Origin: Actinobacteria bacterium Ga0077560
GTDB lineage: Bacteria; Actinomycetota; Thermoleophilia; Miltoncostaeales; Miltoncostaeaceae
Direction: 5' to 3'
DNA length: 33,356 bases
NCBI GenBank assembly: GCA_001464275.1
Contig: LNFL01000100.1
Span: 1-33,356, forward strand
The stretch's first letter is position 1. Each line of letters starts with the position of its first letter. The position numbers and the translations under genes are program-made. Of the stretch, positions 1-7,866 are shown in pieces. The notes beneath the pieces are model-generated. The model saw only the letters and a program-made list of their open reading frames with translations, had not been told where the DNA came from and ran no database searches.

Positions 1-1
1 G

Positions 2-1597
2 CAGCAGTCGCTGGCCCGGGTGGCGGAGATGGTGGCCCAGGACGTGGAGCCCGACGTCCTGTTCGGGGTGGTCGCCGAGGAGGTGGGGCGGCTGTTCGAG
101 TCGGACGGCGCCGGAGTCGCCCGGTTCGACGGGGACGTGATGCGCATCGCCGCGCGCTGGGGGGACGACCCGGGGCTCACGGCCGAGGCGGCCGGCGAGT
201 CGCCGCTGGAGGGCGACCGCGCCAGCGCCGAGGTCGCCCGCACCGGGCGGCCCGCGCGGTACGACCGCTGGCTGCCCGACCAGAGCGGCCGGGTGCAGCG
301 CAGCTCGGTGGCGGCGCCGGTGCGGGTGGCGGGCCGGCTGTGGGGCGCCGTTGGCGCGGTCAACACCACCCGCGGACGCTTCGAGGACGGCGCGGAGGAC
401 CACCTGGCGCGGTTCGGCGAGCTGCTCGCCCTCGCGATCTCGAACGCCCAGATGCGCGCGCGGCTGATCGCCGAGGCCACCACGGATCCGCTCACCGGGC
501 TCGCGAACCACCGCAGCTTCAAGGAGCGCCTGGCCGAGGAGATGGCCCGGGCGCAGCGGCACCGCCGCCCCCTTGCGCTGGCGGTCATCGACCTCGACCA
601 CTTCAAGCGGGTCAACGACCGCTTCGGCCACCAGGTGGGCGACGCCGTGCTGGTCGAGGCGGCCCGGCGCCTGCGCGAGCGCTGCCGCGCCACCGACCTC
701 ATCGCCCGCGTCGGCGGTGAGGAGTTCGCGTGGCTCATGCCCGAGACCGACGGTCTCGACGCGTGGCAGGCCGCCGAGCGGGCACGCGAGGCGCTCGCGG
801 GCACGTTGTTCGCGACGGCCGGGCGGGTGACCGCCTCCATCGGGGTGTGCGACCTCACCCACGCCGGCACCGCGGACGACCTGTACCGGTTCGCCGACGG
901 CGCGCTCTACTGGGCCAAGCACCACGGCCGGGACGTCGCGTTCATGTACTCGCCGGACGTCGTGGAGGTGCTCTCCGACGCCGAGCAGGCCGAGCGGCTC
1001 CTGCGCCACCAGGCGATGCAGAGCATCCGGGTGCTGGCGCGCGCCGTGGACGCCAAGGACACCTCGACCCGCGAGCACTCCGAACGGGTGGCCGACACGG
1101 CCGTCGCGATCGCGACGGCGCTCGGCTGGCCCGTCGAGCGCGCGGCCCTGCTGCGCGAGGCGGGCCTGGTGCACGACGTCGGCAAGATCGCCGTCCCGGA
1201 TTCGATCCTGTCCAAGCCGGGCCGGCTCACCCCCGAGGAGTACGAGACCATCAAGACCCACGCCGCGGCCGGGGCGGAGATCGTCGCGGACGTCCTGATG
1301 AAGGAGCAGGTGGCCTGGGTGCGCGGCCACCACGAGCGCTGGGACGGGAACGGGTACCCGGACGGCCTGGCCGGCGAGGAGATCCCCGACGGCGCCCGCA
1401 TCCTTGCCCTGGCCGATTCATGGGACGTCATGACCTCGGCCCGCGCGTACCAGGACCCGCTGCCGTTCGACCGGGCCGTCGCCGAGTGCGAGCGGTGCGC
1501 GGGGACGCAGTTCTGGCGGCCCGCGGTCGAGGCCCTGGTGCGCCTGCACGAGGTGGGCGCCCTGGAGCGCGCCGACACCTCCTCCGCGATCCGGTAG
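2..1597 (+). CDS. GAF-GGDEF-HD-GYP c-di-GMP signalling protein (5' partial)
   Basis: A cytoplasmic enzyme that probably both makes and degrades cyclic di-GMP. The reading frame is open to the left edge, so the N-terminus lies outside the window; the GTG at 20 falls inside the GAF fold and is probably not the true start. Numbering from that GTG, a GAF sensor domain covers about residues 1-145. A GGDEF domain follows (about 150-310) with an intact active-site GGEEF near 231 and an RATD inhibitory I-site five residues before it. An HD-GYP domain (about 330-515) has HDVGK near 384 and HHERWDGNGYP near 436. Both catalytic signatures look intact, but the C-terminal HD-GYP region is slightly divergent (GTQFWRP where FDP is usual). 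No transmembrane segment is visible in the part seen. The stop codon abuts the stop of the convergent transporter gene with no spacing. Confidence 0.93.
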   Translation, partial: QQSLARVAEMVAQDVEPDVLFGVVAEEVGRLFESDGAGVARFDGDVMRIAARWGDDPGLTAEAAGESPLEGDRASAEVARTGRPARYDRWLPDQSGRVQRSSVAAPVRVAGRLWGAVGAVNTTRGRFEDGAEDHLARFGELLALAISNAQMRARLIAEATTDPLTGLANHRSFKERLAEEMARAQRHRRPLALAVIDLDHFKRVNDRFGHQVGDAVLVEAARRLRERCRATDLIARVGGEEFAWLMPETDGLDAWQAAERAREALAGTLFATAGRVTASIGVCDLTHAGTADDLYRFADGALYWAKHHGRDVAFMYSPDVVEVLSDAEQAERLLRHQAMQSIRVLARAVDAKDTSTREHSERVADTAVAIATALGWPVERAALLREAGLVHDVGKIAVPDSILSKPGRLTPEEYETIKTHAAAGAEIVADVLMKEQVAWVRGHHERWDGNGYPDGLAGEEIPDGARILALADSWDVMTSARAYQDPLPFDRAVAECERCAGTQFWRPAVEALVRLHEVGALERADTSSAIR

Positions 1598-2986
1598 TCA
1601 GCCCGGCCGCTGCTCCGCCACGGTCTGGACGAACACGTCCACGATCGCGGGGTCCGACTCCCGTCCCAGCCGCCGGGCCCGCCCGGCCACCTCGTGGGCC
1701 TCGGCGAGGCTGGTGCCCCCGGGGAGGGCGAGGGTGAGGTAGGCCATCAGCCCGTGCTCGACGGCGACCAGCCGGAGGTCCGAGGGGCGGATCCCGGTGC
1801 CCTCCAGGACGGCCGCGGTGAGGACCGCCCCGGCGTCGCGTGTGTGCTGGGCGCGCGCGGCGCTCGCCGCAGCCTCCAGCGGCTCCAGGTGGGCGTGCAC
1901 CGCGGTCACCTCCGGCGCCTCGTCGCGCACCGCGGCCTCGATGCGGGCCACGGTCGCCTCGGCCTCGGCCAGGGGGGTGTCGGGGGGAAGCTTGAGGTGC
2001 AACGACGCCTCGTAGCGGCCGTCCAGGTCGATGAGCCGCACGTTGTGGACCTCCCGGACGCGGTCCACCCCCTGCGCCGCGGCGCGGACGCGCTCACCGA
2101 GGTCGCCACCGCCGGGCTCCACGTGGACGACCGCGTCCACGCCGGGCAGCGCCTCCTCCAGCACGCGCTCCACGGCGTCGGCCGCCGTGTGCGCCTGCGA
2201 CAGGGCGGCGCCCGGGGCGATCGCCACCACGGCGTCGGCGAAGTGGCGGCCCGCCGCGGTGCGCAGCCGCAGCCGGCGGACCTCCACCTCGGGCTCCAGC
2301 GCCGCCAGCGCCCGCCGGGCGCGCTCGACGTCGGGCGCGGAGGCCCGGTCGAGCAGGATGTCCGCGTTGCGGCGCATCAGGGTGCCGGAGGCGGCGAACA
2401 CCAGCACCGCGACCACGATGGCGGCGATCGGGTCGGCGATGGGGTGCCCGGCGTCCACCAGGATCAGGCCCACCACCACCGCGACGGTGCCCGCCAGGTC
2501 TCCGGCGAAGTGCAGGGCGCCCGCCGCCAGCGCGGGGCTGCCGTGCCGGCGGGACGCCCGCCACGACGCGGTGGCGCGCGCGGCGTCGAGCACGATCACG
2601 AACGCCAGCGTCCCGTAGACCCATGCGCTGGTCGTCACCTCGCCCGGGTCGGTGAGCCGCCGCGCCGCCTCGACCACGATGGCGATGCTGGCGACGGCGA
2701 GGATGAGCCCCTCGATGAGCGCGGACAGGTGCTCGGCCTTGCCGTGCCCGTACGGGTGGTCCTCGTCCGGCGGCCGCCCGGCGACCCGCAGCGCCATGTA
2801 GGCCAGCAGCGCCGCCACCAGATCGGTGCCGCTGTGCACGGCCTCCGAGATCAGCGCCAGCGAGCCTGAGGCGATGCCGGCCGTGAGCTTCACCGCGATC
2901 AGCACCAGCGCAGCGGCCACCGAGAACAGGGCGGTGCGCGCGGCCGCGGACGTGGACGACGCGGGGCGGGTGTGGGGGGTCGGCAT
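1598..2986 (-). CDS. Cation diffusion facilitator transporter with extended triple C-terminal domain
   Basis: An inner-membrane proton-coupled metal exporter of the CDF family, probably for Zn, Cd, Co or Fe. The N-terminal ~200 residues carry about six membrane segments. TM2 has the metal motif HSGTD (HxxxD), followed by the family signature HPYGHGKAE, and TM5 has HFAGD (HxxxD); an H-D/H-D site favours zinc or cadmium. At 462 aa it is about 150 residues longer than usual. After the membrane domain come what look like three successive ferredoxin-like ZT-dimer modules (about 210-285, 290-370 and 380-455), where one is normal. The start is the ATG at 2986, 20 bp from the divergent GTG at 3007, so the two genes probably share a promoter region. 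The transport family is certain; the metal is inferred. Confidence 0.93.
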   Translation of the reverse strand: MPTPHTRPASSTSAAARTALFSVAAALVLIAVKLTAGIASGSLALISEAVHSGTDLVAALLAYMALRVAGRPPDEDHPYGHGKAEHLSALIEGLILAVASIAIVVEAARRLTDPGEVTTSAWVYGTLAFVIVLDAARATASWRASRRHGSPALAAGALHFAGDLAGTVAVVVGLILVDAGHPIADPIAAIVVAVLVFAASGTLMRRNADILLDRASAPDVERARRALAALEPEVEVRRLRLRTAAGRHFADAVVAIAPGAALSQAHTAADAVERVLEEALPGVDAVVHVEPGGGDLGERVRAAAQGVDRVREVHNVRLIDLDGRYEASLHLKLPPDTPLAEAEATVARIEAAVRDEAPEVTAVHAHLEPLEAAASAARAQHTRDAGAVLTAAVLEGTGIRPSDLRLVAVEHGLMAYLTLALPGGTSLAEAHEVAGRARRLGRESDPAIVDVFVQTVAEQRPG

Positions 2987-2993
2987 CGGGCGG

Positions 2994-2999
2994 TAGTGT
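2994..2999 (+). promoter_or_regulatory. -10 element (TAGTGT) for the 3007 gene
   Basis: TAGTGT ends 7 nt before the GTG at 3007, so transcription would begin at or next to the start codon, giving a leaderless mRNA. No -35 hexamer is recognisable. It lies in the 20-bp space between divergent genes. Confidence 0.5.
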
Positions 3000-3006
3000 C
3001 CCAGGG

Positions 3007-3165
3007 GTGAGGCGACTTCTCGATGCGCTGACCGTCACGGATGCCCAGGGGACCCGGTATCCGCCGTCGGTGATGTGGCGCAAGACGGCGGTCCTGGTGG
3101 CGGGCTCCATCGCGCTGGTGGGCGCCGTCTTCGTCATCGGCGCCATCTGGGAGGCGTTCCAGTGA
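3007..3165 (+). CDS. 52-aa single-pass membrane microprotein
   Basis: A short gene of 52 codons starting at GTG. The protein has a basic, soluble N-terminal half (VRRLLDALTVTDAQGTRYPP), then one hydrophobic segment of about 20 residues (from roughly residue 29), and ends in WEAFQ. The stop TGA shares its A with the ATG of the downstream lipoprotein (TGATG at 3163-3167), which implies translational coupling. Codon third positions are GC-rich as in real genes here. It is preceded by a -10 hexamer positioned for leaderless transcription. I do not recognise a family. The coupling suggests a role with the downstream beta-propeller protein or in its membrane delivery, but that is inference only. 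Confidence 0.7.
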   Translation: MRRLLDALTVTDAQGTRYPPSVMWRKTAVLVAGSIALVGAVFVIGAIWEAFQ

Positions 3166-4250
3166 TGCGCCGCGCGCTGCTCGCCGTGGCCGCGCTGCTG
3201 GCCGCCTGCGTGCCCGCCGTGGGCATCACCGCGCCCGCCGGGGTCCGGGTGGAGACCGTCGCCCGCGGCATCCCCGAGCCCACCGCCATCGCCTTCGACC
3301 GCGACGGCGGCATGTGGGTGACCTCCGGCGGCAACCTGGCCAAGCCGCACAACGGGGTCTGGTACGTGCCGGCTCCCGGCGCCCGCCCGCGTCAGGTGGT
3401 GAGCCGGCTGTTCATCGCGCTGGGCCTGGTCTGGCGCGATGGCGTCCTCTACGTGAGCCACGTCGCGCCGTTCGACGACTCGGGCGCGGCGGTGTCGCGC
3501 CGGCGGGGTCGCGTGACCGCGTTCACCGGCTGGAACGGCACCCGCTTCACCGGCAGCCGGGCCGTCCTGCGCGGCCTCCCGGTGGGCCGGCACACGATGG
3601 ACAACATCGTGCTGGGCCCCGACGACCGGCTGTACGTGGGCATCGGCAGCCGCTTCGACAACGTGGCGTCCCCCGAGCGCCTGTCGGCCACCGTCATCAG
3701 CTTCGACCCGGACGCCCGCCCCGCCGTCCCGCGCATCGAGGCCCGCGGGCTGCGCAACCCCTACGGCCTCGCCTTCGTGCCGGGCACCGCCGACCTGCTG
3801 GTGACCGAGAACGGCCGCGACGACCTGGGGCTCACCCGCCCGCCGGACGAGGTGAACCTGGTGCGCACCACGGGACCGGCGCCGCACTTCGGGTTCCCGG
3901 CCTGCTGGGGACAGGGCGGGGCTCCCTGCCGGGGCCGCACGGGCGCCCTGGTGAAGACCGCGGCGCACGCCTCCACGGACGGCATCGCCGTGGCCTCCCG
4001 CTTCGGGGCGTTCGGCCTGTCGGCCTTCATCGCCAACAACGGCTCCACGCTGTTCGACGACCCGCCGACGACGAACGTGCAGCGCATCGCGCTCACGCCG
4101 GTGCCCGGCGGCTACCGGGCGCGCCTGGTGCCGTTCGCCTCCGGATTCCGCAGCTACGACCCGCTGGGGCTGGCGCTCGGGCCGGACGGCGCGCTGTATC
4201 TGACGCTCTGGCTGTCGGGTCGCGTGGTGCGCTTCGTCCCGTCCACATGA
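3165..4250 (+). CDS. Sugar dehydrogenase-like beta-propeller lipoprotein
   Basis: An exported, probably lipid-anchored protein with the beta-propeller fold of the soluble PQQ glucose dehydrogenase/sorbosone dehydrogenase group. The N-terminus is a signal peptide with a lipobox LAAC about residue 15. Propeller-type repeats follow: IPEPTAIAFDRDGGMWV, RHTMDNIVLGPDDRLYVGIG (the His here aligns with the active-site His region of the family), RGLRNPYGLAF, PDEVNLV and PLGLALGPDGALYLTLW. The length of 361 aa is normal. The start is the ATG at 3165, which overlaps the TGA of the 52-aa gene; an upstream in-frame ATG at 3075 would lie inside that gene and lacks a signal peptide. Whether it binds PQQ and which sugar it oxidises cannot be told from the sequence. 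Confidence 0.85.
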   Translation: MRRALLAVAALLAACVPAVGITAPAGVRVETVARGIPEPTAIAFDRDGGMWVTSGGNLAKPHNGVWYVPAPGARPRQVVSRLFIALGLVWRDGVLYVSHVAPFDDSGAAVSRRRGRVTAFTGWNGTRFTGSRAVLRGLPVGRHTMDNIVLGPDDRLYVGIGSRFDNVASPERLSATVISFDPDARPAVPRIEARGLRNPYGLAFVPGTADLLVTENGRDDLGLTRPPDEVNLVRTTGPAPHFGFPACWGQGGAPCRGRTGALVKTAAHASTDGIAVASRFGAFGLSAFIANNGSTLFDDPPTTNVQRIALTPVPGGYRARLVPFASGFRSYDPLGLALGPDGALYLTLWLSGRVVRFVPST

Positions 4251-4287
4251 CGGTGTAGTGTGCGGGGCAATTCGTCCCGGAAAGACG

Positions 4288-4557
4288 ATGACGCCCATCC
4301 CGGATCAATTGCACCCGTTCCAGCCCGACGAGCTCCGCTCGATGCCGGCCCGCCAGCTCCGCGCGCTGGTTTCCGCGGCCCGTCGTGAGCGTCAGGCGAT
4401 CCATCAGCAGGCGGTCTCGAAGGGCGCCGACACCGAGCTGGGGCAGCGTCTCGCCGACGTGGACGCCCTCGAGCTGGCCTGCCGGGCGGAGCTCACCCGC
4501 AGGGGCCGGTTCCGCACGCTGCGCCGGGCGCTGATCGCCGCGCGCTCGCAGCTCTAG
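4288..4557 (+). CDS. Hypothetical 89-aa helical protein
   Basis: A small, soluble, charged protein beginning MTPIPDQLHPF, predicted largely helical (PARQLRALVSAARRERQ) with a basic C-terminus. I chose the ATG at 4288 because a GGAAAG ribosome-binding site lies just before it. The in-frame GTG at 4258 overlaps a likely -10 hexamer (TAGTGT at 4256-4261), which would give a short leader to 4288. Its stop TAG (4555-4557) overlaps the stop of the convergent AAA+ gene through a single CTAG. No recognised family. Confidence 0.7.
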   Translation: MTPIPDQLHPFQPDELRSMPARQLRALVSAARRERQAIHQQAVSKGADTELGQRLADVDALELACRAELTRRGRFRTLRRALIAARSQL

Positions 4558-6020
4558 CCCGGCCGCGGCTCCGCGGGCGGCGTCCACACCAGGTCGGGTG
4601 CGTCCAGCAGCGACAGGTCGGCGGCCGTCTCGTCGACCACGCGCGAGGCGTTCGCGGCGATCGCATCCTCGAACAGGTTCCGGATCTCGCGCGCGTTCCC
4701 GAAACCGCGGCCCGCGGTGGCGACCATTTCGGCGCAGATCTCCGTGAGGCGCAGGTCCGCGGCGGGGGTGAGCCGGTAGTCGTACCGGGTCGCCATCCTG
4801 CGGAAGATCTCCCCGAGTTCCTCGGGGGTGTACGACGGGAAGCGCAGCTGCGTCGGGAACCTGCTCCGCAGGCCCGGGTTGCTGGAGAGCAGCTCCTCGA
4901 TCTCGTCCTCGTAGCCGGCGAGGACCACCACCAGCCGCTCCCGGTCGTCCTCCATGCGCTTCAGCAGCGCGGCCAGCGCCTCGTGGCCGAAGTCGGACTC
5001 GCCGCCCCGGACGAGCGCGTACGCCTCGTCGATGAACAGCACCCCGTCCAGGGCCTGCTGGACCACGGCGTCCACCTTCGGCGCGGTCTGGCCGATGTAG
5101 CCGGCCACCAGGCCGGCCCGGTCCACCTCCACCAGGTGCCCGCGGGACAGGGCGCCGATGCCCGCGTAGATGCGGCCCAGCAGGCGGGCCACCGTGGTCT
5201 TGCCCGTGCCGGGCGGCCCGCTGAACACGAGATGCAGCGACACGTCGGGGGTGCGCTTGCCGGACTCCCGGCGGCGGCCCTGCACGATGATGAGGTCCTT
5301 GAGCCGCTCCACCTCGGCCTTGATCCCGGCGAGACCCACCAGTGCGTGGAGCTCCTCCAGGGCGGCGCGCATGTCGGCCTCGCGCTCCTCCGGGGTGGGC
5401 TCCGGTGCGGTGGACGCCGCGGCGGGGGCCGCCGGCGGCCCGCCGGCGGCGACGCGCGTGGCGTCGGCGCCGCGCCCCACCTGGGTGAGGGCGTCGGCGA
5501 GTTCCTGCCGCACCACCCGCAGGACGTCCGGATCGAGGGGGCGGGCGTCGGCCGCGCCGCCGGCGGCGCGCTCGAGCGCCGCCACCGCGGCCGCCGGATC
5601 GCCGACCGCACGGCACGCGGAGGCCAGCAGGCGCAGTGCGCGCACCGTCGCCCAATCGCCGTCGCCGCGCAGGCGGTTGGCGGTGTCCACCGCCTCCTGC
5701 AGCACCTCGCGGGCACCTGCGTGATCGCCCCGGGCGATCCGCGTGGCGCCGAGGTCGGCGAGCCACCCGCCCGCGAGCAGGTCCATGCGCCCCGCCTGCC
5801 GGGCGCCGTCCACCGCCCGGGCGAGCAGGGCCTCGGCCTGCTCCTTGTCGCCGCGGGCCAGCGCGAGCCGCCCCTGCATGCGGTCGGCGAGCGCGGTCTC
5901 GGCCGGTCCGGTCGCCGCGCGGGCCAGCCGCTCGGCCGTCTGCTCGGCGTCGCGCAGGCGCCCCTCGGTCATGGCCCGCTCGAATGTGGTGCGTAACAGC
6001 TCAAGACGGTCGGTCGGCAC
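4554..6020 (-). CDS. TPR-AAA+ ATPase of the CbxX/SpoVK (EccA-like) family
   Basis: A cytoplasmic AAA+ ATPase. The N-terminal ~190 residues are Ala/Arg-rich helical repeats of TPR type. After a Pro/Ala linker comes one CbxX-type AAA+ domain: Walker A GPPGTGKT near residue 267, Walker B VLFIDEAY near 324, sensor-type VVVLAGYEDE and the arginine-finger region NPGLRSRFP. The TPR plus CbxX-AAA architecture is that of EccA in type VII secretion, and the AAA domain also resembles SpoVK and the Rubisco activase CbbX. No ESX or Rubisco gene is in the window, so the client is unknown. The start is GTG at 6020; a likely -10 (TAGACT, minus strand, 6061-6066) lies upstream. The length of 488 aa is a little short for EccA. 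Confidence 0.9.
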   Translation of the reverse strand: MPTDRLELLRTTFERAMTEGRLRDAEQTAERLARAATGPAETALADRMQGRLALARGDKEQAEALLARAVDGARQAGRMDLLAGGWLADLGATRIARGDHAGAREVLQEAVDTANRLRGDGDWATVRALRLLASACRAVGDPAAAVAALERAAGGAADARPLDPDVLRVVRQELADALTQVGRGADATRVAAGGPPAAPAAASTAPEPTPEEREADMRAALEELHALVGLAGIKAEVERLKDLIIVQGRRRESGKRTPDVSLHLVFSGPPGTGKTTVARLLGRIYAGIGALSRGHLVEVDRAGLVAGYIGQTAPKVDAVVQQALDGVLFIDEAYALVRGGESDFGHEALAALLKRMEDDRERLVVVLAGYEDEIEELLSSNPGLRSRFPTQLRFPSYTPEELGEIFRRMATRYDYRLTPAADLRLTEICAEMVATAGRGFGNAREIRNLFEDAIAANASRVVDETAADLSLLDAPDLVWTPPAEPRPG

Positions 6021-6172
6021 GGCGATGAGTCCGGAAGGAGGGGATGTCGCGGGCGGGCCGAGTCTAGAGCCCCGATGGCCCGCGGCGGACCCCCGGCGTG
6101 GCCGGTCCGGTCGCGCGCTACCGTTCGCCGGGGGCCATGGGCCCGCAGGCCGGTGAGGACCGGGAGGGTTGG

Positions 6173-7741
6173 ATGCCGTTGTGGCTCATCGTGGCGCTGG
6201 TGGTCGTGGGGCTGGTGCTGGCCCTGGTGGTGCACGACCTCACGCAGCGCAAGCACGCGATCCTCAGGAACTTCCCGCTGGTCGGGCACTTCCGGTACCT
6301 GCTGGAGGCCATCGGCCCGGAGCTGCGCCAGTACATCGTCACCGGCAACGACGAGGAGCGGCCGTTCAGCCGCAACCAGCGCCGCTGGATCTACTCGTCG
6401 GCCAAGCGCCAGAACAACTACTTCGGGTTCGGCACCGACAACGACATCGAGGGGACGCCGGGCTACCCCATCATCAAGCACTCCGCGTTCCCGTGCCCGC
6501 CGCCGCCGGGCGGCGACCCGCCCGGGCATCCGGTGCCCTGCGCGAAGATCCTCGGGGCCGCCCGCGGCCGCCGGCACGCCTTCCGGCCGCCGTCCATCGT
6601 GAACGTGTCCGGCATGAGCTTCGGATCCCTCTCGGGCGCCGCGGTCGAGGCGCTCAACTCGGGTGCCCGCCTGGCGGGATGCCTGCAGAACACCGGCGAG
6701 GGCGGTCTGTCGGACCACCACAAGCGGGGCGGGGAGCTGATCTTCCAGATCGGGACCGCCTACTTCGGCTGCCGTGACGACAACGGCCGGTTCAGCATGG
6801 ACCGGCTGGTGGAGCTGTGCGCCGCCAACCCGGTGCGCGCGATCGAGATCAAGCTCAGCCAGGGCGCGAAGCCGGGCGTCGGCGGCCTGCTGCCCGCCGC
6901 GAAGGTGACGCCCGCCATCGCGGCGGCCCGCGGCATCCCGGTGGGCGTGGACTGCCAGAGCCCGTCGGGTCACTCGGAGTTCCGCGATGTCGACTCGATG
7001 CTGGACTTCGTGGAGCGCGTCGCGGACGCCACCGGCCTGCCGGTGGGGGTGAAGGCCGCCGTCGGTGAGATGGACTTCTGGGAGGAACTCGCGGAGCGCA
7101 TGTCCACCGAGGACCGCGGCGTGGACTTCATCACCATCGACGGCGGGGAGGGCGGCACCGGCGCCGCGCCCCTGGTGTTCGCCGACCACGTGGCCCTGCC
7201 GTACCTGCAGGCCCACAACCGGGTCTACAAGACGTTCGCGGTGCGCGGCCTGCAGCACGACGTGGTGTTCATCGGCGGCGGGAAGCTGGGCATGCCCGAG
7301 TCGGCCCTGCTGGCCTTCGCGCTGGGCGCGGACATGGTCCACGTGGCCCGTGAGGCGATGATGGCGGTGGGCTGCATCCAGGCGCAGCGCTGCCACACCG
7401 ACAAGTGCCCCACCGGCGTCGCCACCCAGTCGGCCTGGCTGCAGCGCGGCCTCGACCCGGAGCTGAAGTCGGTGCGGCTGGCCAACTACGTGACGGTGCT
7501 GCGGCGCGAGCTGGTGGCGCTGGCCCGCACGTGCGGCCACCCGCATCCCGCGTTCATGACGCCCGACCACTTCGAGTTCCTCACCGGCGGCCGGGCGGAG
7601 CCGGCGACCGAGCGCTTCGACCTGCTGCCCGGTTGGACGACGCCGCGCCGCGAGGACCTCGCGGAGGTCACCCGGATCATGGCCGGCGAGACCGCCGCGG
7701 GCGCGTCACCGGAGGCCTCGCGAGGTAGCATGGCCGCATGA
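6173..7741 (+). CDS. Membrane-anchored FMN-binding glutamate synthase-like protein
   Basis: A homologue of the FMN/Fe-S synthase domain of glutamate synthase (GltB central domain), of the stand-alone type that lacks the glutaminase domain. Residues about 2-22 form one membrane anchor (LWLIVALVVVGLVLALVV). The TIM barrel shows VNVSGMSFGSLSG, IEIKLSQGAKPGVGG, ITIDGGEGGTGAAP and FIGGGKLG, and the 3Fe-4S ligands C401, C407 and C412 in CIQAQRCHTDKCPTG. I chose the ATG at 6173 because a GGGAGGG ribosome-binding site ends 4 nt before it; in-frame GTG at 6098 adds a non-conserved extension. The stop overlaps the next ATG (ATGA). Stand-alone proteins of this kind have no firmly known reaction; an FMN-dependent oxidoreductase role is likely. 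Confidence 0.92.
   Translation: MPLWLIVALVVVGLVLALVVHDLTQRKHAILRNFPLVGHFRYLLEAIGPELRQYIVTGNDEERPFSRNQRRWIYSSAKRQNNYFGFGTDNDIEGTPGYPIIKHSAFPCPPPPGGDPPGHPVPCAKILGAARGRRHAFRPPSIVNVSGMSFGSLSGAAVEALNSGARLAGCLQNTGEGGLSDHHKRGGELIFQIGTAYFGCRDDNGRFSMDRLVELCAANPVRAIEIKLSQGAKPGVGGLLPAAKVTPAIAAARGIPVGVDCQSPSGHSEFRDVDSMLDFVERVADATGLPVGVKAAVGEMDFWEELAERMSTEDRGVDFITIDGGEGGTGAAPLVFADHVALPYLQAHNRVYKTFAVRGLQHDVVFIGGGKLGMPESALLAFALGADMVHVAREAMMAVGCIQAQRCHTDKCPTGVATQSAWLQRGLDPELKSVRLANYVTVLRRELVALARTCGHPHPAFMTPDHFEFLTGGRAEPATERFDLLPGWTTPRREDLAEVTRIMAGETAAGASPEASRGSMAA
7726..7731 (+). promoter_or_regulatory. -10-like TAGCAT before the 42-aa gene
   Basis: TAGCAT ends 6 nt before the ATG at 7738, within the end of the FMN-protein gene. 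The spacing would give a leaderless internal transcript. No -35 is visible. Confidence 0.35.
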
Positions 7742-7866
7742 CCGAGGATCACGGCACGCTGCGGCCCGCGTGGCACTGGTACGCCCTCGCGGCGGTCCTC
7801 CTGCTGGTCCTGCTGGGACTGGACCTGGCCGGCGCCCTCGACGTCCTGGGACCCAGCGGGCCCTAG
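7738..7866 (+). CDS. 42-aa single-pass membrane microprotein
   Basis: A tiny gene linking two larger ones: its ATG overlaps the upstream stop (ATGA at 7738-7741) and its TAG overlaps the GTG of the next gene (TAGTG at 7864-7868). The protein starts MTEDHGTLRPAWHWY, then has one hydrophobic helix (ALAAVLLLVLLGLDLAGAL), and ends GPSGP. Overlap on both sides and a consistent hydrophobic segment support it being translated. There is no family match I recognise. It may help seat the membrane-anchored FMN protein or may act mainly to couple translation across the operon; both are guesses. Confidence 0.65.
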   Translation: MTEDHGTLRPAWHWYALAAVLLLVLLGLDLAGALDVLGPSGP

